Translations under genes and position numbers: made by a program
Shown here: positions 19,836 through 29,298 of the stretch, piece after piece
How positions within the stretch are numbered: the first letter of the stretch is position 1
How the letters are laid out: every line of letters begins with the position of its first letter
The notes under the pieces: model-generated
The model's input: only the letters and a program-made list of their open reading frames with translations
The model's database searches: none
Told to the model about the DNA's origin: nothing
NCBI RefSeq assembly: GCF_000235365.1
Contig: NC_016450.1
Location: forward strand, 558,001 to 622,000
Length of the DNA stretch: 64,000 nucleotides
Source of the DNA: Eremothecium cymbalariae DBVPG#7215
Taxonomy: Eukaryota; Ascomycota; Saccharomycetes; Saccharomycetales; Saccharomycetaceae
Direction of reading: 5' to 3'

Positions 19836-22802
19836 ATGAGCAGAGATAAGTATTCAGAGGACTTGGATGCAGTTCCCTTATTGATCGAAGACGTTAAAGC
19901 AGGGACCAGACACACGAAGAAGAGAAAAAGGAGTCGTCGTCGATCAGTTTTCCAGAATAATTCATCAGATGATCACCATGACATTATAGGTGGCTGTGAT
20001 GAAAGTTTTGCCCCTGACTTTGATAAAACGGACTCCTGGGGAGTGATTCATGATACGGACGATGACTCTAGTGTTGCGTGTATTGAAGGCCGACAAGGTT
20101 CTAATGAGTTAGGTGAATCATATATTGACCATAGACCTTTGATTGCGGTTAGGGAAGCAGCACAGTGGATGCATAATGGTGTGTCTGGTGGGAGCAATGC
20201 GGTGGTAGTGCGGCCTAGTACAGTACCAAAAGGTGGTGCTTCGGAGGTTCCCGTTTCTGGTGGATCACAGCATCATGAAGCAATGTCTAATCCAAAGTTT
20301 AGGGACCCATTTATTGTACGAAGTGAAGAGGAAGGGATGTCTGAGCATCGAAAAACTGCTCAGAACACACAGAAGGAAGCTGAAAGATGGGCTATAAGCC
20401 AAGGCTATGGCTCCATGTCATCTTATCCTGGTGGAACTAGTCGGCGAGCTAGTGCTGTTCGTGGCCTCCGAGGCGATGTTGTTATTGATATGGACGAGTT
20501 ATTAGAGCACGTAAAGCTGAGGCGTGATCAGGAGAGTCGGCAAGAGCAGCAAACTCGAAGTACGGTGTCGGAAGAGTCTGAAGAGTATAAATCTCAACCG
20601 TCGTCGCGCAGATCTAGTGGCTCATCTTCATTAGACGACGTTTGCTTGCCTATTGATGAGGACGATGCCGGTGGTCTTAGAGAATGGCCAGATGTCAGTG
20701 TTTTGGAGGAGTTTTCTAAAGAGGAGATTGAAAAATTGAAACGGGAGGCCTTACGGGATGCTGAAGACTTTCATTTTCAATATGATGATGAGGATGAGGA
20801 TGACACTACAGAATCCTTTAATGGGATAGCTTTCCTAAGACCCATTATTACCAATATCGACGTTCCAGAACTGGGGAACACAAGGATAAATGAAGCTGAG
20901 CAACTTCGGAAGGGAAGGCTAAGGCCTAAAAAGCTAACACCATGGCATTTGAAAAAAGGTAGTATTAATTTGCCTGGTCTTACGACATCCGGTAAAAGGA
21001 CTGGAAGGGATCGTTCTACTGATGTTGTCAGTGATGATCTCCTAGCTGGTCGGAACATTCAATACCCCCCACATATCATTTCAAATAATCCGGAAATTTT
21101 TCGATTCACTTATTTCAGAGAGGACCTGGACTCGACGATCCATTCTCCGACCATATCCGGACTCTTACAGCCGGATCAAAAGTTTGAAGAACTATTTGTT
21201 AGTAGTATTTATGCGAACGGCGGCAGTGGACGTGTTTCTGAAGGTAACAACCACACTAATAATAACATCACTAATCATACTAGTAGTACCAACAACCTTC
21301 ACACAGCTACTTGGAGTGGGAATGCGTTAGATCAAATTACGCCATTAGATACAAAAGCTTCCACCCCTTTACAACAAACAAGTACCACACAGCAATCTGG
21401 CTCTTGGGATTTAAATGATGCGCTGCCCTTTTGGTTGGATGTTTTGAACCCTACTGAAGAGGAGATGAAGGTCTTGAGTAAAGCTTTCGGTATCCATCCG
21501 TTAACCACAGAGGATATATTCTTAGGGGAAGTTCGTGAAAAGGTTGAGTTATTTAAGGATTACTATTTGGTATGTTTTCGTTCTTTTGATATCGTTGCTG
21601 AACGATCAAGCAGGAAAAGAAAACGGCGTCAGCAACAGCAAACGCAGCAAGTGCAGCAGCAGTTACAAGACAGCGTTCATAGTGGAATGGACGCATCTAG
21701 TGATAGTGACGGTGACAGACAAGGCTGGTTCTCCCGGTTTCGCGGCTTACGGCGCAGATCTTCGACCATTAACAAGAACGCTGGCAGTAGCACTTCGAGT
21801 TACCATCGTCGCCTAAGAAAGATAGAGGAAAATGAAAAGTATAAGCGTAAATCTGGAGACAGACGGAAACCTCGGGACGGTGAGCTGGAGCCGTTAAACG
21901 TTTACATTATTGTATTTCGTACCGGAGTGCTCACGTTCCACTTTGCGCCCACGCCACATCCTATCAACGTACGGCGGCGTGCACGACTCTTGAAGGACTA
22001 CCTCAATGTTACTGCTGATTGGATCGCCTACGCGCTTATCGATGACATAACCGATGCGTTTGCCCCGATGATCGAGTTAATTGAAGATGAGGTTTATGAT
22101 ATTGAGGATTCCATCCTCAAGATGCATCAAGCAGACGATTCGAGCGACTCGAGCGACAGCGATTTGGACGGCGAATCATCCTCGGATGATGCCAGTTTCC
22201 CGTTTGATAGGATCTCTCGTCGCACTGCTTACACTCACGCCAGCAGAAGTACTGCCACATCGCGGTCGTCTTCCAGCACCGAGTCGACAATAAATGCCAA
22301 GGTTATGGGTTGGAAAAAGAAAGGTGACATGTTGCGACGGATAGGTGAGTGTCGCAAGCGCGTCATGAGTATTGTCCGTCTCCTTGGTTCCAAAGCCGAT
22401 GTCATCAAAGGATTTTCTAAGCGCTGCACTGAGCAATGGGAGGTTGCTCCCCGATCAGAGATAGGCATGTACCTCGGAGATATCCAAGACCACATAATAA
22501 CTATGGTTTCCTCCTTAAACCACTACGAAAAGTTACTAAGCCGTTCCCATTCAAATTATCTTGCTCAGATCAATATTGATATGACCAAAGTCAGCAACGA
22601 CATGAACGATGTACTTGGCAAGATTACCATTTTAGGTACCATCGTCATGCCAATGAATATTATAACGGGACTGTGGGGTATGAACGTTATCGTTCCGGGC
22701 CAATCTAGCCAGTCACTCATGTGGTTTGTGAGCATCACCCTATCAATGGTTGTTTTGGCCTTTATAGCTTACACTTACACTCGTCGGAGGTTCGGGTTTT
22801 AA
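19836..22802 (+). CDS. MNR2: CorA-family vacuolar Mg2+ transporter Mnr2
   Basis: A 988-residue protein from ATG 19836. The frame continues to a TTG at 19794, but MSRDKYSEDLDAVPLL aligns with the Mnr2 N-terminus. Mnr2 sits in the vacuolar membrane and releases stored Mg2+. A long basic, Ser-rich cytosolic N-terminus (to about residue 520) precedes the CorA core (PFWLDVLNPTEEEMKVL onward). That core is interrupted by low-complexity Q/R/S loops. Two C-terminal membrane helices carry the signature GLWGMNVIVPGQ (GMN selectivity loop). The related Alr1/Alr2 are plasma-membrane proteins; size, the N-terminal match and the YKL064W position favour Mnr2. Confidence 0.95.
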   Translation: MSRDKYSEDLDAVPLLIEDVKAGTRHTKKRKRSRRRSVFQNNSSDDHHDIIGGCDESFAPDFDKTDSWGVIHDTDDDSSVACIEGRQGSNELGESYIDHRPLIAVREAAQWMHNGVSGGSNAVVVRPSTVPKGGASEVPVSGGSQHHEAMSNPKFRDPFIVRSEEEGMSEHRKTAQNTQKEAERWAISQGYGSMSSYPGGTSRRASAVRGLRGDVVIDMDELLEHVKLRRDQESRQEQQTRSTVSEESEEYKSQPSSRRSSGSSSLDDVCLPIDEDDAGGLREWPDVSVLEEFSKEEIEKLKREALRDAEDFHFQYDDEDEDDTTESFNGIAFLRPIITNIDVPELGNTRINEAEQLRKGRLRPKKLTPWHLKKGSINLPGLTTSGKRTGRDRSTDVVSDDLLAGRNIQYPPHIISNNPEIFRFTYFREDLDSTIHSPTISGLLQPDQKFEELFVSSIYANGGSGRVSEGNNHTNNNITNHTSSTNNLHTATWSGNALDQITPLDTKASTPLQQTSTTQQSGSWDLNDALPFWLDVLNPTEEEMKVLSKAFGIHPLTTEDIFLGEVREKVELFKDYYLVCFRSFDIVAERSSRKRKRRQQQQTQQVQQQLQDSVHSGMDASSDSDGDRQGWFSRFRGLRRRSSTINKNAGSSTSSYHRRLRKIEENEKYKRKSGDRRKPRDGELEPLNVYIIVFRTGVLTFHFAPTPHPINVRRRARLLKDYLNVTADWIAYALIDDITDAFAPMIELIEDEVYDIEDSILKMHQADDSSDSSDSDLDGESSSDDASFPFDRISRRTAYTHASRSTATSRSSSSTESTINAKVMGWKKKGDMLRRIGECRKRVMSIVRLLGSKADVIKGFSKRCTEQWEVAPRSEIGMYLGDIQDHIITMVSSLNHYEKLLSRSHSNYLAQINIDMTKVSNDMNDVLGKITILGTIVMPMNIITGLWGMNVIVPGQSSQSLMWFVSITLSMVVLAFIAYTYTRRRFGF

Positions 22803-22941
22803 AAATACAACGACTTTTTTATTTTTTATGTTTTTTTAATTGTTCTACCAATTATCATTAACTTTTACAAGTATACAAATTATAATATATAGATACAACA
22901 GAAATATAACCAACCACTACTTGCCGCTTATACAATCCGTT

Positions 22942-23658
22942 ATGCCTGTTGAACCACAGGATTCATTTGAAGCCACTTATTCGGTGCCCATGCACTGTGC
23001 TGATTGTGTTACTTCGATCGAAAAATCGTTGGGGGCGCTTGAAGGGGTCCAAAAGGTAGACTGCGATCTTGGTAAGCAGATTGTTGCAGTTACCGGGGTG
23101 GCTCCTCCAAGCGTGGTGGTCAATGCACTACAGGAAAGCGGTCTGGATGGCATTTTGCGTGGGACCGGGAAGCCCAACAGTGCAGCGGTGGCTATTTTGG
23201 AGACAGCCTCATCTAACCACAGCAGCGACCCGGTAAGGGGGCTGGTGAGGATGGTTAGTGTCTTCGAAAATAGGACACTGTTTGATATCACACTCAATGG
23301 CGTCAGCCACGCAGGTAAATACCACGCTTCTGTGCATCAGACAGGGGACGTTTCCAACGGCGTTGCAAGCACTGGCGGCATATTTTGCAAATTGCCAGAG
23401 CCTATAACATGTGCTGAAAACGGCCATCCCGCAGCGTCTGGGCCGTGCAGTGGACATGGATATTTGAGCGCCAAAGTCAACGTGAACGATCTGATAGGAC
23501 GCGCATTTGTCATCACGGCCGAGCCCCCAGCCCAAGATTTCCACTACGGGGTCATCGCGCGCAGCGCAGGAGCATGGGAAAACGACAAGCAGATATGCTC
23601 ATGCAGTGGCAAAACCATTTGGCAGGAGCGCAAGGATGCAGTAGTAAAGAACTTATGA
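22942..23658 (+). CDS. CCS1: Copper chaperone for superoxide dismutase Ccs1
   Basis: A 238-residue protein from ATG 22942. Upstream codons to 22840 are in frame but have no ATG. Ccs1 inserts copper and the disulfide into Sod1 in the cytosol and mitochondrial intermembrane space. Domain 1 (residues 1-75) is an Atx1-like fold with MHCADC (M17-C22). Domain 2 is a SOD1-like barrel with a degenerate metal site. Domain 3 carries the CSC (CxC) copper motif at C219/C221. S. cerevisiae Ccs1 is 249 aa. It corresponds to YMR038C and is convergent with the YKL063C-like gene. Confidence 0.97.
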   Translation: MPVEPQDSFEATYSVPMHCADCVTSIEKSLGALEGVQKVDCDLGKQIVAVTGVAPPSVVVNALQESGLDGILRGTGKPNSAAVAILETASSNHSSDPVRGLVRMVSVFENRTLFDITLNGVSHAGKYHASVHQTGDVSNGVASTGGIFCKLPEPITCAENGHPAASGPCSGHGYLSAKVNVNDLIGRAFVITAEPPAQDFHYGVIARSAGAWENDKQICSCSGKTIWQERKDAVVKNL

Positions 23659-23808
23659 ATGATAGTTACCTGGTGACGGGCAATGTGTTATGTACGTTTT
23701 AAAACTAAAAAAAAATTATCCGTTCCGCTTCTGTGGAGTGCGGTGGACGCGCCAATTAACACGGCGTGCGGATAGTATGCACAAAAAACCGAAACCGCCT
23801 CTTGGCCC

Positions 23809-24495
23809 TCATACAGTCGGCACCTTCTTGAAGGGTGCCTTGTCGTTGATTCGACGTGCTTGCTCATCAATGCCGGGATCATCGTGTTTTTCTGCCTTCA
23901 CGTCGTTGCCGCTGGCCCCGGCCACACTCCTTACGACGTCCATATCAGTCGACGGCAGAGCCGGCGACGCCGGCTCTGCCGCTATCACTGCGGCCGCGGG
24001 CGCCGCAGCTACCGCCGGTGCAGCTACAGCACCCCCGCCGGCAGCGCCCGCGACGCTGCCGCTGCCGCTGCCCTTCTTGTTGCTAGAACTCACTGCCTTC
24101 TCCTGCTCGTCTGTGTTTTTGTTCAAGTTCTCCACCTCTTCTTGTTTCGCCACCTCGTTATTAAACCGCTCCTTGGGTATTTTACCGCCGGCAGCGGCAG
24201 CTGCTGCTGGCCCTCCTCCACCGCCCGCCGCAGCCGCACCCACCGCAGGACCTTGCGGCGGCGCAGCGGCTGCCACCGCTGCCGCCGGAGACGCAGGCGA
24301 ACCCTCCAACTCATACACCGGCTCGGCGGTACTCAAACCAAGAGTTCGAACCACCGTGTACACGACAACCAGTAACAACAAATACACAAGCAGCTTCTTT
24401 AGCGGCGTAGTCAGAAACCCACCAGGCCTGCGGCCCGCACCACCAGACTTGTACCGGGGCAGTAAATCCTGCTTCCTGCGTATACCCCCTTGCAT
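23809..24495 (-). CDS. Small single-span membrane protein, YKL063C-like
   Basis: A 228-residue protein; the ATG complement at 24493-24495 was chosen because the four codons before it begin at TTG. The N-terminus is basic (GGIRRKQDLLPRYKSGGAG), then a hydrophobic span at about residues 34-52 (KKLLVYLLLLVVVYTVVRTL) fits a type II membrane anchor. The lumenal part is low-complexity Ala/Gly/Pro-rich with a short charged helix (VAKQEEVENLNKNTDEQ). Position between MNR2 and MSN2/4 matches YKL063C, an uncharacterised Golgi-located protein, so orthology is inferred from synteny and topology rather than sequence recall. The gene is much more GC-rich than its neighbours and contains a perfect 13-bp-arm inverted repeat. 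Confidence 0.75.
   Translation of the reverse strand: MQGGIRRKQDLLPRYKSGGAGRRPGGFLTTPLKKLLVYLLLLVVVYTVVRTLGLSTAEPVYELEGSPASPAAAVAAAAPPQGPAVGAAAAGGGGGPAAAAAAGGKIPKERFNNEVAKQEEVENLNKNTDEQEKAVSSSNKKGSGSGSVAGAAGGGAVAAPAVAAAPAAAVIAAEPASPALPSTDMDVVRSVAGASGNDVKAEKHDDPGIDEQARRINDKAPFKKVPTV
23953..23981. repeat. Perfect inverted repeat (13-bp arms, 3-bp spacer) inside a CDS
   Basis: Bases 23953-23965 are the exact reverse complement of 23969-23981, spacer GAC. The arms are GC-rich. It lies within the Ala/Pro-rich C-terminal half of the YKL063C-like gene. Confidence 0.95.
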
Positions 24496-24840
24496 TTTTG
24501 TGTACAATTTAATATATTCGGTGTGTGTCTAAAATCTTCTGTCTGAGACGTGTTACGTTGTTTTTTCGAAAGGAAAGAGAGAAGAAAGTAGAAGGAAGGT
24601 AATGCAATGCGAGATGAGACGGAAAGCAAACCGTGCGTTGTGTGAGAGGCAGCGGCGGACAGAACAAACGAGAGAGAAACGGAAGGGAAAGAAAGAGAAC
24701 GGCGGCGGGGAGAGCCCGTGAGGTTTTGTTATTTTTTGTGGCTGGTTTCTACTACGCTGTGCGATGTATTTTGCGGCGGAGACAAACATCCAATAAAGGG
24801 AGGTCACAGTGTACGAACGTTACCCGCATCGCGAGCGCGA

Positions 24841-24861
24841 TTTGCAGCCGCGGGCTGCAAA
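24841..24861. repeat. Inverted repeat, 9-bp arms, 3-bp spacer
   Basis: TTTGCAGCC at 24841-24849 is the reverse complement of 24853-24861, with spacer GCG. First member of a hairpin cluster. Confidence 0.9.
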
Positions 24862-24867
24862 GGACAC

Positions 24868-24911
24868 ACCCAGGAAAACAGCTCTGTAGCTGCAGAGCTG
24901 TTTTCCTGGGT
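24868..24911. repeat. Perfect inverted repeat, 19-bp arms, 6-bp loop
   Basis: Bases 24868-24886 are the exact reverse complement of 24893-24911, with loop TAGCTG. Second member of the hairpin cluster. Confidence 0.97.
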
Positions 24912-24925
24912 TCTGGATGACTGCC

Positions 24926-24957
24926 GCTGCATGGTGCTGCGTGCAGCACCATGCAGC
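24926..24957. repeat. Perfect inverted repeat, 15-bp arms, 2-bp spacer
   Basis: GCTGCATGGTGCTGC at 24926-24940 is the exact reverse complement of 24943-24957, with spacer GT. Third member of the hairpin cluster. Confidence 0.97.
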
Positions 24958-25247
24958 CTTACACAGCCGCCTCGCCCGGAAGACCTGCCCCCTCCAGTCC
25001 GATCTCCGTCCTGTGTCCGCGCAATAATAAAACTAACGCAGCACCACTCTCCGCCCGCCACACCGCGCGCGCTCGCGCGCTCGCCAGCAGACAGAAGGCG
25101 TGAAAACATAATGTCTGGTCCGGTGTACTTGTATAACAATCTATTCTTATGCCAGAGATGCTAAGATTGTCATACATAAGATAAAAACAACAACAAGACA
25201 GACAGACAGACAGACAAAAAAGTTCATGGGTGTGATACAGTAGGCGT

Positions 25248-25281
25248 TAAAATAACACACTACGTGTAGTGTGTTATTTTA
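25248..25281. repeat. Perfect inverted repeat, 16-bp arms, 2-bp spacer
   Basis: TAAAATAACACACTAC at 25248-25263 is the exact reverse complement of 25266-25281, with spacer GT. AT-rich, unlike the neighbouring hairpins. Located 1.0 kb upstream of the MSN2/4 ATG. Confidence 0.97.
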
Positions 25282-25568
25282 GTGAGTCCTGTGTGGTCTT
25301 TATTTTTTGTTTTTATTTTTGTTTATATTTATTTATATTCATATTTGTTTTTTCTTATTTGTGCAGTATTTTGGTTTTTTCTCTGTATTTTCGGTCTTTT
25401 GGTAGCCAATAATTAGAAAAAGCGACATAGAATAAGAACAGTCGAACAAAGAGCAGTCAGCTGGTAGGTCAGTCAGCCAGTCAGCATATATCGAGTGTCG
25501 TGTGCTGTATGTGTTCTTGTGGTTTTAGATGGATGGATGGATATGTATATGCGCCAGGTGAACGGATG

Positions 25569-26307
25569 AATATATATACTATTATATCTTGTTCAAGAAT
25601 TATCACTACCATACAAAAAATTAAAAAAGATCATATAGGAGAGAAATAGCATCACATATATCAGACGAGAATCAACACACAAGCATATTAGAGCGGTGTG
25701 AGAGACAGAGAGACCAGGAGGACGAGGGAAGTCTTTTGGTTTTGTTTTTTGTTAGTAAAGAGGTTATTGCAGACTGATAGTACTTAATCGAGAATATATA
25801 TATAGAGCAAGAAAAACCGGGAAGGAGTTGGGAGACAAGAGAACGAACAGGCCAGGAGGACAGACAGACAGACGGACAGACGGACGGACAGGACAGAACA
25901 GAGTTATAGAGATTGGAGGGGAAAGGTAAGCGATCTACACACACGGCGAGAGACAGAAGGTGTGTTTTAAGATTCTTTGTTTTTGTTGGTTGTTTGGTCG
26001 TTTTTAAACATTGTTTGTGTTGGGAATTGATTATAAGAAGAGTAATCCGGTTTTTAATTTTTTTGATTTAAACCAAAAAAAAGACATAGGGAATTTTTAT
26101 TTTGGAATAATTAGTTATAGGAGAAAGGAAAGTTAGAAGAAGAAGAAGCAGCAGAAAAAGAAGAAGGAGAAGAAGCAGCAGTTAGACGATTAGAAATAGA
26201 GAGACGAAGAGCGACGACGACGACGAAGCAGCAGTAACAGCCGAGAGAGAGTCTTGTGAAGATACAGTAAAAGATTGGGACAGTAAAAAAGGCAAGGGAA
26301 TAGAAAA
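25569..26307 (+). promoter_or_regulatory. ATG-free upstream stretch, probable long mRNA leader of MSN2/4
   Basis: After the ATG at 25566 no ATG occurs on the plus strand for 739 bases until the MSN2/4 start, while the complementary strand has about seven. The last 200 bases are purine-rich (AGAAGAAGAAG runs and CGACGACGACG), and a degenerate (GACA/GACGGA)n patch lies at about 25858-25895. This strand bias is what selection against upstream AUGs in a scanned leader would leave. The transcription start itself cannot be seen. Confidence 0.6.
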
Positions 26308-28611
26308 ATGACGGCAGCAGATTATACGCCGTATATACAGGGTTCCGAAGTTGGAGGGCAGCAGGGGAGCAACAATGGGAATGGTGGTGGTAGGGATTAT
26401 CATTTGTATTCGAATAATTCGCTGAATATAACGACACAGCAGCCTGCTGAGAAGGGTGCCGTTACTCCTCAGCAGGTGGATACGCCGAATACGTTGAAGA
26501 GCAGTAAAACAACGCAGTTGGGGACGCCGACGGCTATGACTGATCTTCTGGCGATGTTGGATGATAACACAGCATTTTCTGATATGGTGCAGCAGCAGGA
26601 GGAGCGGCAATGGGATGTTGATCAGCACCGGCATAAGTTTGCGACGCAGCTTTCGAGTGCGACGACGAGTGGGAATAGCACCACTACTACTGATTTATCG
26701 CCGCAGGTTTTGTTACAACAGGATATGCCGATGAGCATGGCATCTACGAGTGGGTCTGCAGGGCTGTTGGAGGCGACGCCCGAGGAGCAGACGTCGTTGC
26801 TGCAGTTGCAGCAGTCGGAGCAGCAGTTTATCAATCCTAATTTGCTGAATAATGGGGTGCATCCCACGTCGATGTTTGCGGATCATGGATTTTTGGAGGA
26901 TCATGGATGCAGCGGTGCGAGTCATCTGATGTTGGAGGAGGCTGCCATGTCTCCAGGTAGCGCGCAGAGGAGGATGAGTGAGGTGGTTACCGGGTCAATT
27001 CCGCAGCACCAGCATTCGCGGGGGTCGATCTCGCATCAGATAGACTTTTGGAACCTGTCTAATGATAGGCAGTCGATTAGTAGTAGCCACAGCGCAGGCG
27101 CTGGTATCTCCCTAAGCGGTGGAGGAAGTAGCGGCGGCGGTGGGAGCGGACGTGGACGTAGTTCAATTGACCTTATGTCATTTAAAAAGTCGCCTACACC
27201 CATTATGGGTACGGTTGCTGTGCCGTCGGCGGGGAACCCTCATAACCATCAAGTCCATGGTCATGCCCACGGCCCTCATGCACATGCTCACCATGCTGCT
27301 CATAATGCTCACCACCTTCATCGTGGCACGAAGGGGGCGGGGCCTGCTACTGCGGTAGCTGCGCAGGCACAGGCACAAATGCAAGCGCATACACAAGCAC
27401 ATGCACCAGGAGCTCTTGCCACCGTGGGAGCAGCGGCATCAGCATCAGCATCATCAGCATCAGCATCAGCGACAGCACCTGTTGTTTCTTCATCTTCTGC
27501 AAACTATTCACTTCATCATGCTCATCATCAGCAGAAGAACGGTTCGATACCGGGAGTAAATGGTACACCAGCACCTTCAGTTTTTAAGATCGATAATGAG
27601 TTGACACAGTTGTTGAACGACTACAATATCAACTTTAATCCCCCTACCAAACACAACACATTGTCCACTGCAAGGCTGGGGACAGGTTCCTTTAATCCGC
27701 ATGCAACTACTGGTCTTGCAGGGCTATCATCCTCAAATCCTTCAGGTAATGCTGTCGGCCTCACACCTCGAACTTCTACGACCACGACGGCCTCTGGGAC
27801 CACCGTGGTTAGCGGTAACCGTAGCACTTCAAGCAGCAGTAACAACCTCAATGGTAATATCAGCAGTAATGCTGATAGCAATTGTAATATCAACAACAGT
27901 ACGGCATCCTCAGCACTAGCAGCCACTGCAGGAACATTACTGTCTTCTGCTGCAGCCGCTTCTACAGGTAGACGAAGCAATTCAACTTCAGAACCTCAAA
28001 ACAGAGTCCAGAAACAGAGGACTTCATCATCGTTGATCGATGGCAGTAATCCTGTGATTATGGACAAGCTGTACGGTGAAGTTAACAAGGTATCTAAGTT
28101 TTCTCAATGCGAAAATGCAATTATGTCGGATGACGATGATCACGAAGACAGACTGGCTGCTGCAAAGCAGCTCGACCCCAAAATTTCCGCTGCAGGTAAC
28201 AAATTTATATCACCATCCATTCTGAACCAGGAGCTGCTCGACAATACCTCGTTCGACATCCGCAATACAAATTCAGCAGCAGCCACCGCGGTAAATAATA
28301 TTTCCGTACCCGCAAGGAGGAAACGCGCCAGCGTCTCGAAGGGACCACGAAGTAGCACAAGCAAATCTTCATCCCCATTAGACGAAGAGGAGAAACCTTT
28401 TAAATGCCAGGAGTGTACTAAGGCTTTCCGCCGTAGCGAACACTTGAAAAGGCATATTAGATCGGTACACTCCACGGATAGACCGTTCCCATGTACCTAT
28501 TGTGACAAGAAATTTAGCAGAAGTGACAATCTCTCGCAGCATTTGAAAACTCATAGAAAACACGGAGACATAAAGGATGTGCTACCTATGCCAACCATGA
28601 AGAAAGGATGA
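26308..28611 (+). CDS. MSN2/MSN4: Stress-response C2H2 zinc-finger transcription factor Msn2/Msn4
   Basis: A 767-residue protein. Two C2H2 fingers at the C-terminus ([19 protein letters not shown], then [19 protein letters not shown]) match the STRE (AGGGG)-binding pair of Msn2/Msn4. The remainder is low complexity with Q, S, N, A and His-rich stretches. Basic RRxS-type sites (QRRMS, GRRSNS, RKRASVS), the last just before the fingers, fit PKA control of nuclear entry known for Msn2/4. One locus stands for both MSN4 (YKL062W) and MSN2 (YMR037C), as expected without genome duplication. The protein lies behind an ATG-free upstream stretch of 0.74 kb. Confidence 0.96.
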   Translation: MTAADYTPYIQGSEVGGQQGSNNGNGGGRDYHLYSNNSLNITTQQPAEKGAVTPQQVDTPNTLKSSKTTQLGTPTAMTDLLAMLDDNTAFSDMVQQQEERQWDVDQHRHKFATQLSSATTSGNSTTTTDLSPQVLLQQDMPMSMASTSGSAGLLEATPEEQTSLLQLQQSEQQFINPNLLNNGVHPTSMFADHGFLEDHGCSGASHLMLEEAAMSPGSAQRRMSEVVTGSIPQHQHSRGSISHQIDFWNLSNDRQSISSSHSAGAGISLSGGGSSGGGGSGRGRSSIDLMSFKKSPTPIMGTVAVPSAGNPHNHQVHGHAHGPHAHAHHAAHNAHHLHRGTKGAGPATAVAAQAQAQMQAHTQAHAPGALATVGAAASASASSASASATAPVVSSSSANYSLHHAHHQQKNGSIPGVNGTPAPSVFKIDNELTQLLNDYNINFNPPTKHNTLSTARLGTGSFNPHATTGLAGLSSSNPSGNAVGLTPRTSTTTTASGTTVVSGNRSTSSSSNNLNGNISSNADSNCNINNSTASSALAATAGTLLSSAAAASTGRRSNSTSEPQNRVQKQRTSSSLIDGSNPVIMDKLYGEVNKVSKFSQCENAIMSDDDDHEDRLAAAKQLDPKISAAGNKFISPSILNQELLDNTSFDIRNTNSAAATAVNNISVPARRKRASVSKGPRSSTSKSSSPLDEEEKPFKCQECTKAFRRSEHLKRHIRSVHSTDRPFPCTYCDKKFSRSDNLSQHLKTHRKHGDIKDVLPMPTMKKG

Positions 28612-29298
28612 CTTTTTTTACTGTTATTTTAATACATATTTGACGTTCATTACATTCCTTCCCTCAGCATACTCATACTCATCACCCTCATCATACCCAT
28701 CACCATCATTATCATCATCATCATCCTCCTCCGCAAACATCATTGTCTTTTTCATAAATGCAACACATACCATTTATTATATTATTTTATTGTCAATCCG
28801 GATTTATTTTCGTTACTTTGACTTATATTCGTTTTTCTAAAAAGTAAGTGACACCATAAACCAGACCCAACAGCCCTTCAATAACGAACGAGCAAGATGA
28901 TAAATACTGATTACATACATACATACATACATACATACATGCATACATGTATACATCCATATATATGTATATTATTGAATTTTATTTAGTAATTTCTCCA
29001 TTTTTAATCGACTATTCACCTAGAGTCATTCTTTCTTGGCATATATATGTTGTCTATGAATATAATAGTCGTTACCACTAGTTTCCACTCTGTCTTTTAA
29101 CAAGCAAGAACGTTCGAAATTGCTCTAAACAAACAGCAACGCGGTTTCGGGAAATGCAAAGTATACAGCACAAATGCTGATATCAGAAAGCCAATTTCAT
29201 GCTGTTTAGAACGTGAATCAGCAGCACTACTTCGTTTGCAGATATATCAAGACTCTTTGAGCTTGCATGGATGAAGACAATACTTTAGTTTTTAGAGA
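28612..29298. other. Intergenic region MSN2/4 to ELM1 with tetranucleotide repeat
   Basis: CAT-rich 3' flank, then an (ATAC)n tract at about 28912-28948 followed by a (TA)-rich run. No credible ORF. ATGs occur within 40 bp of the ELM1 start. Confidence 0.6.
28912..28948. repeat. (TACA)n tetranucleotide repeat
   Basis: About nine ATAC/TACA units with one GCATAC interruption. Confidence 0.9.

Larger units (their letters stand above)
24496..25565. other. Upstream region of MSN2/4 with clustered hairpins
   Basis: A noncoding, GC-rich island at about 24820-25090 contains a Reb1-like TTACCCG (24820-24826), three perfect inverted repeats in a row and a CG-rich run near 25064-25082. A fourth perfect repeat follows at 25248-25281. 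(GACA)n lies at 25197-25216. Downstream the sequence is T-rich. No credible ATG frame is present. It likely forms the divergent promoter of the YKL063C-like gene and MSN2/4. Confidence 0.55.

Noticed and set aside
20777..21058. Minus-strand frames inside MNR2 and other long genes
   Set aside because: Overlaps of real coding sequence in the opposite strand without start context or family features.
23809..24507. Antisense plus-strand frames (over 200 codons) across the YKL063C-like gene
   Set aside because: High GC keeps all frames open; the minus frame has the basic N-terminus, membrane anchor and syntenic position.
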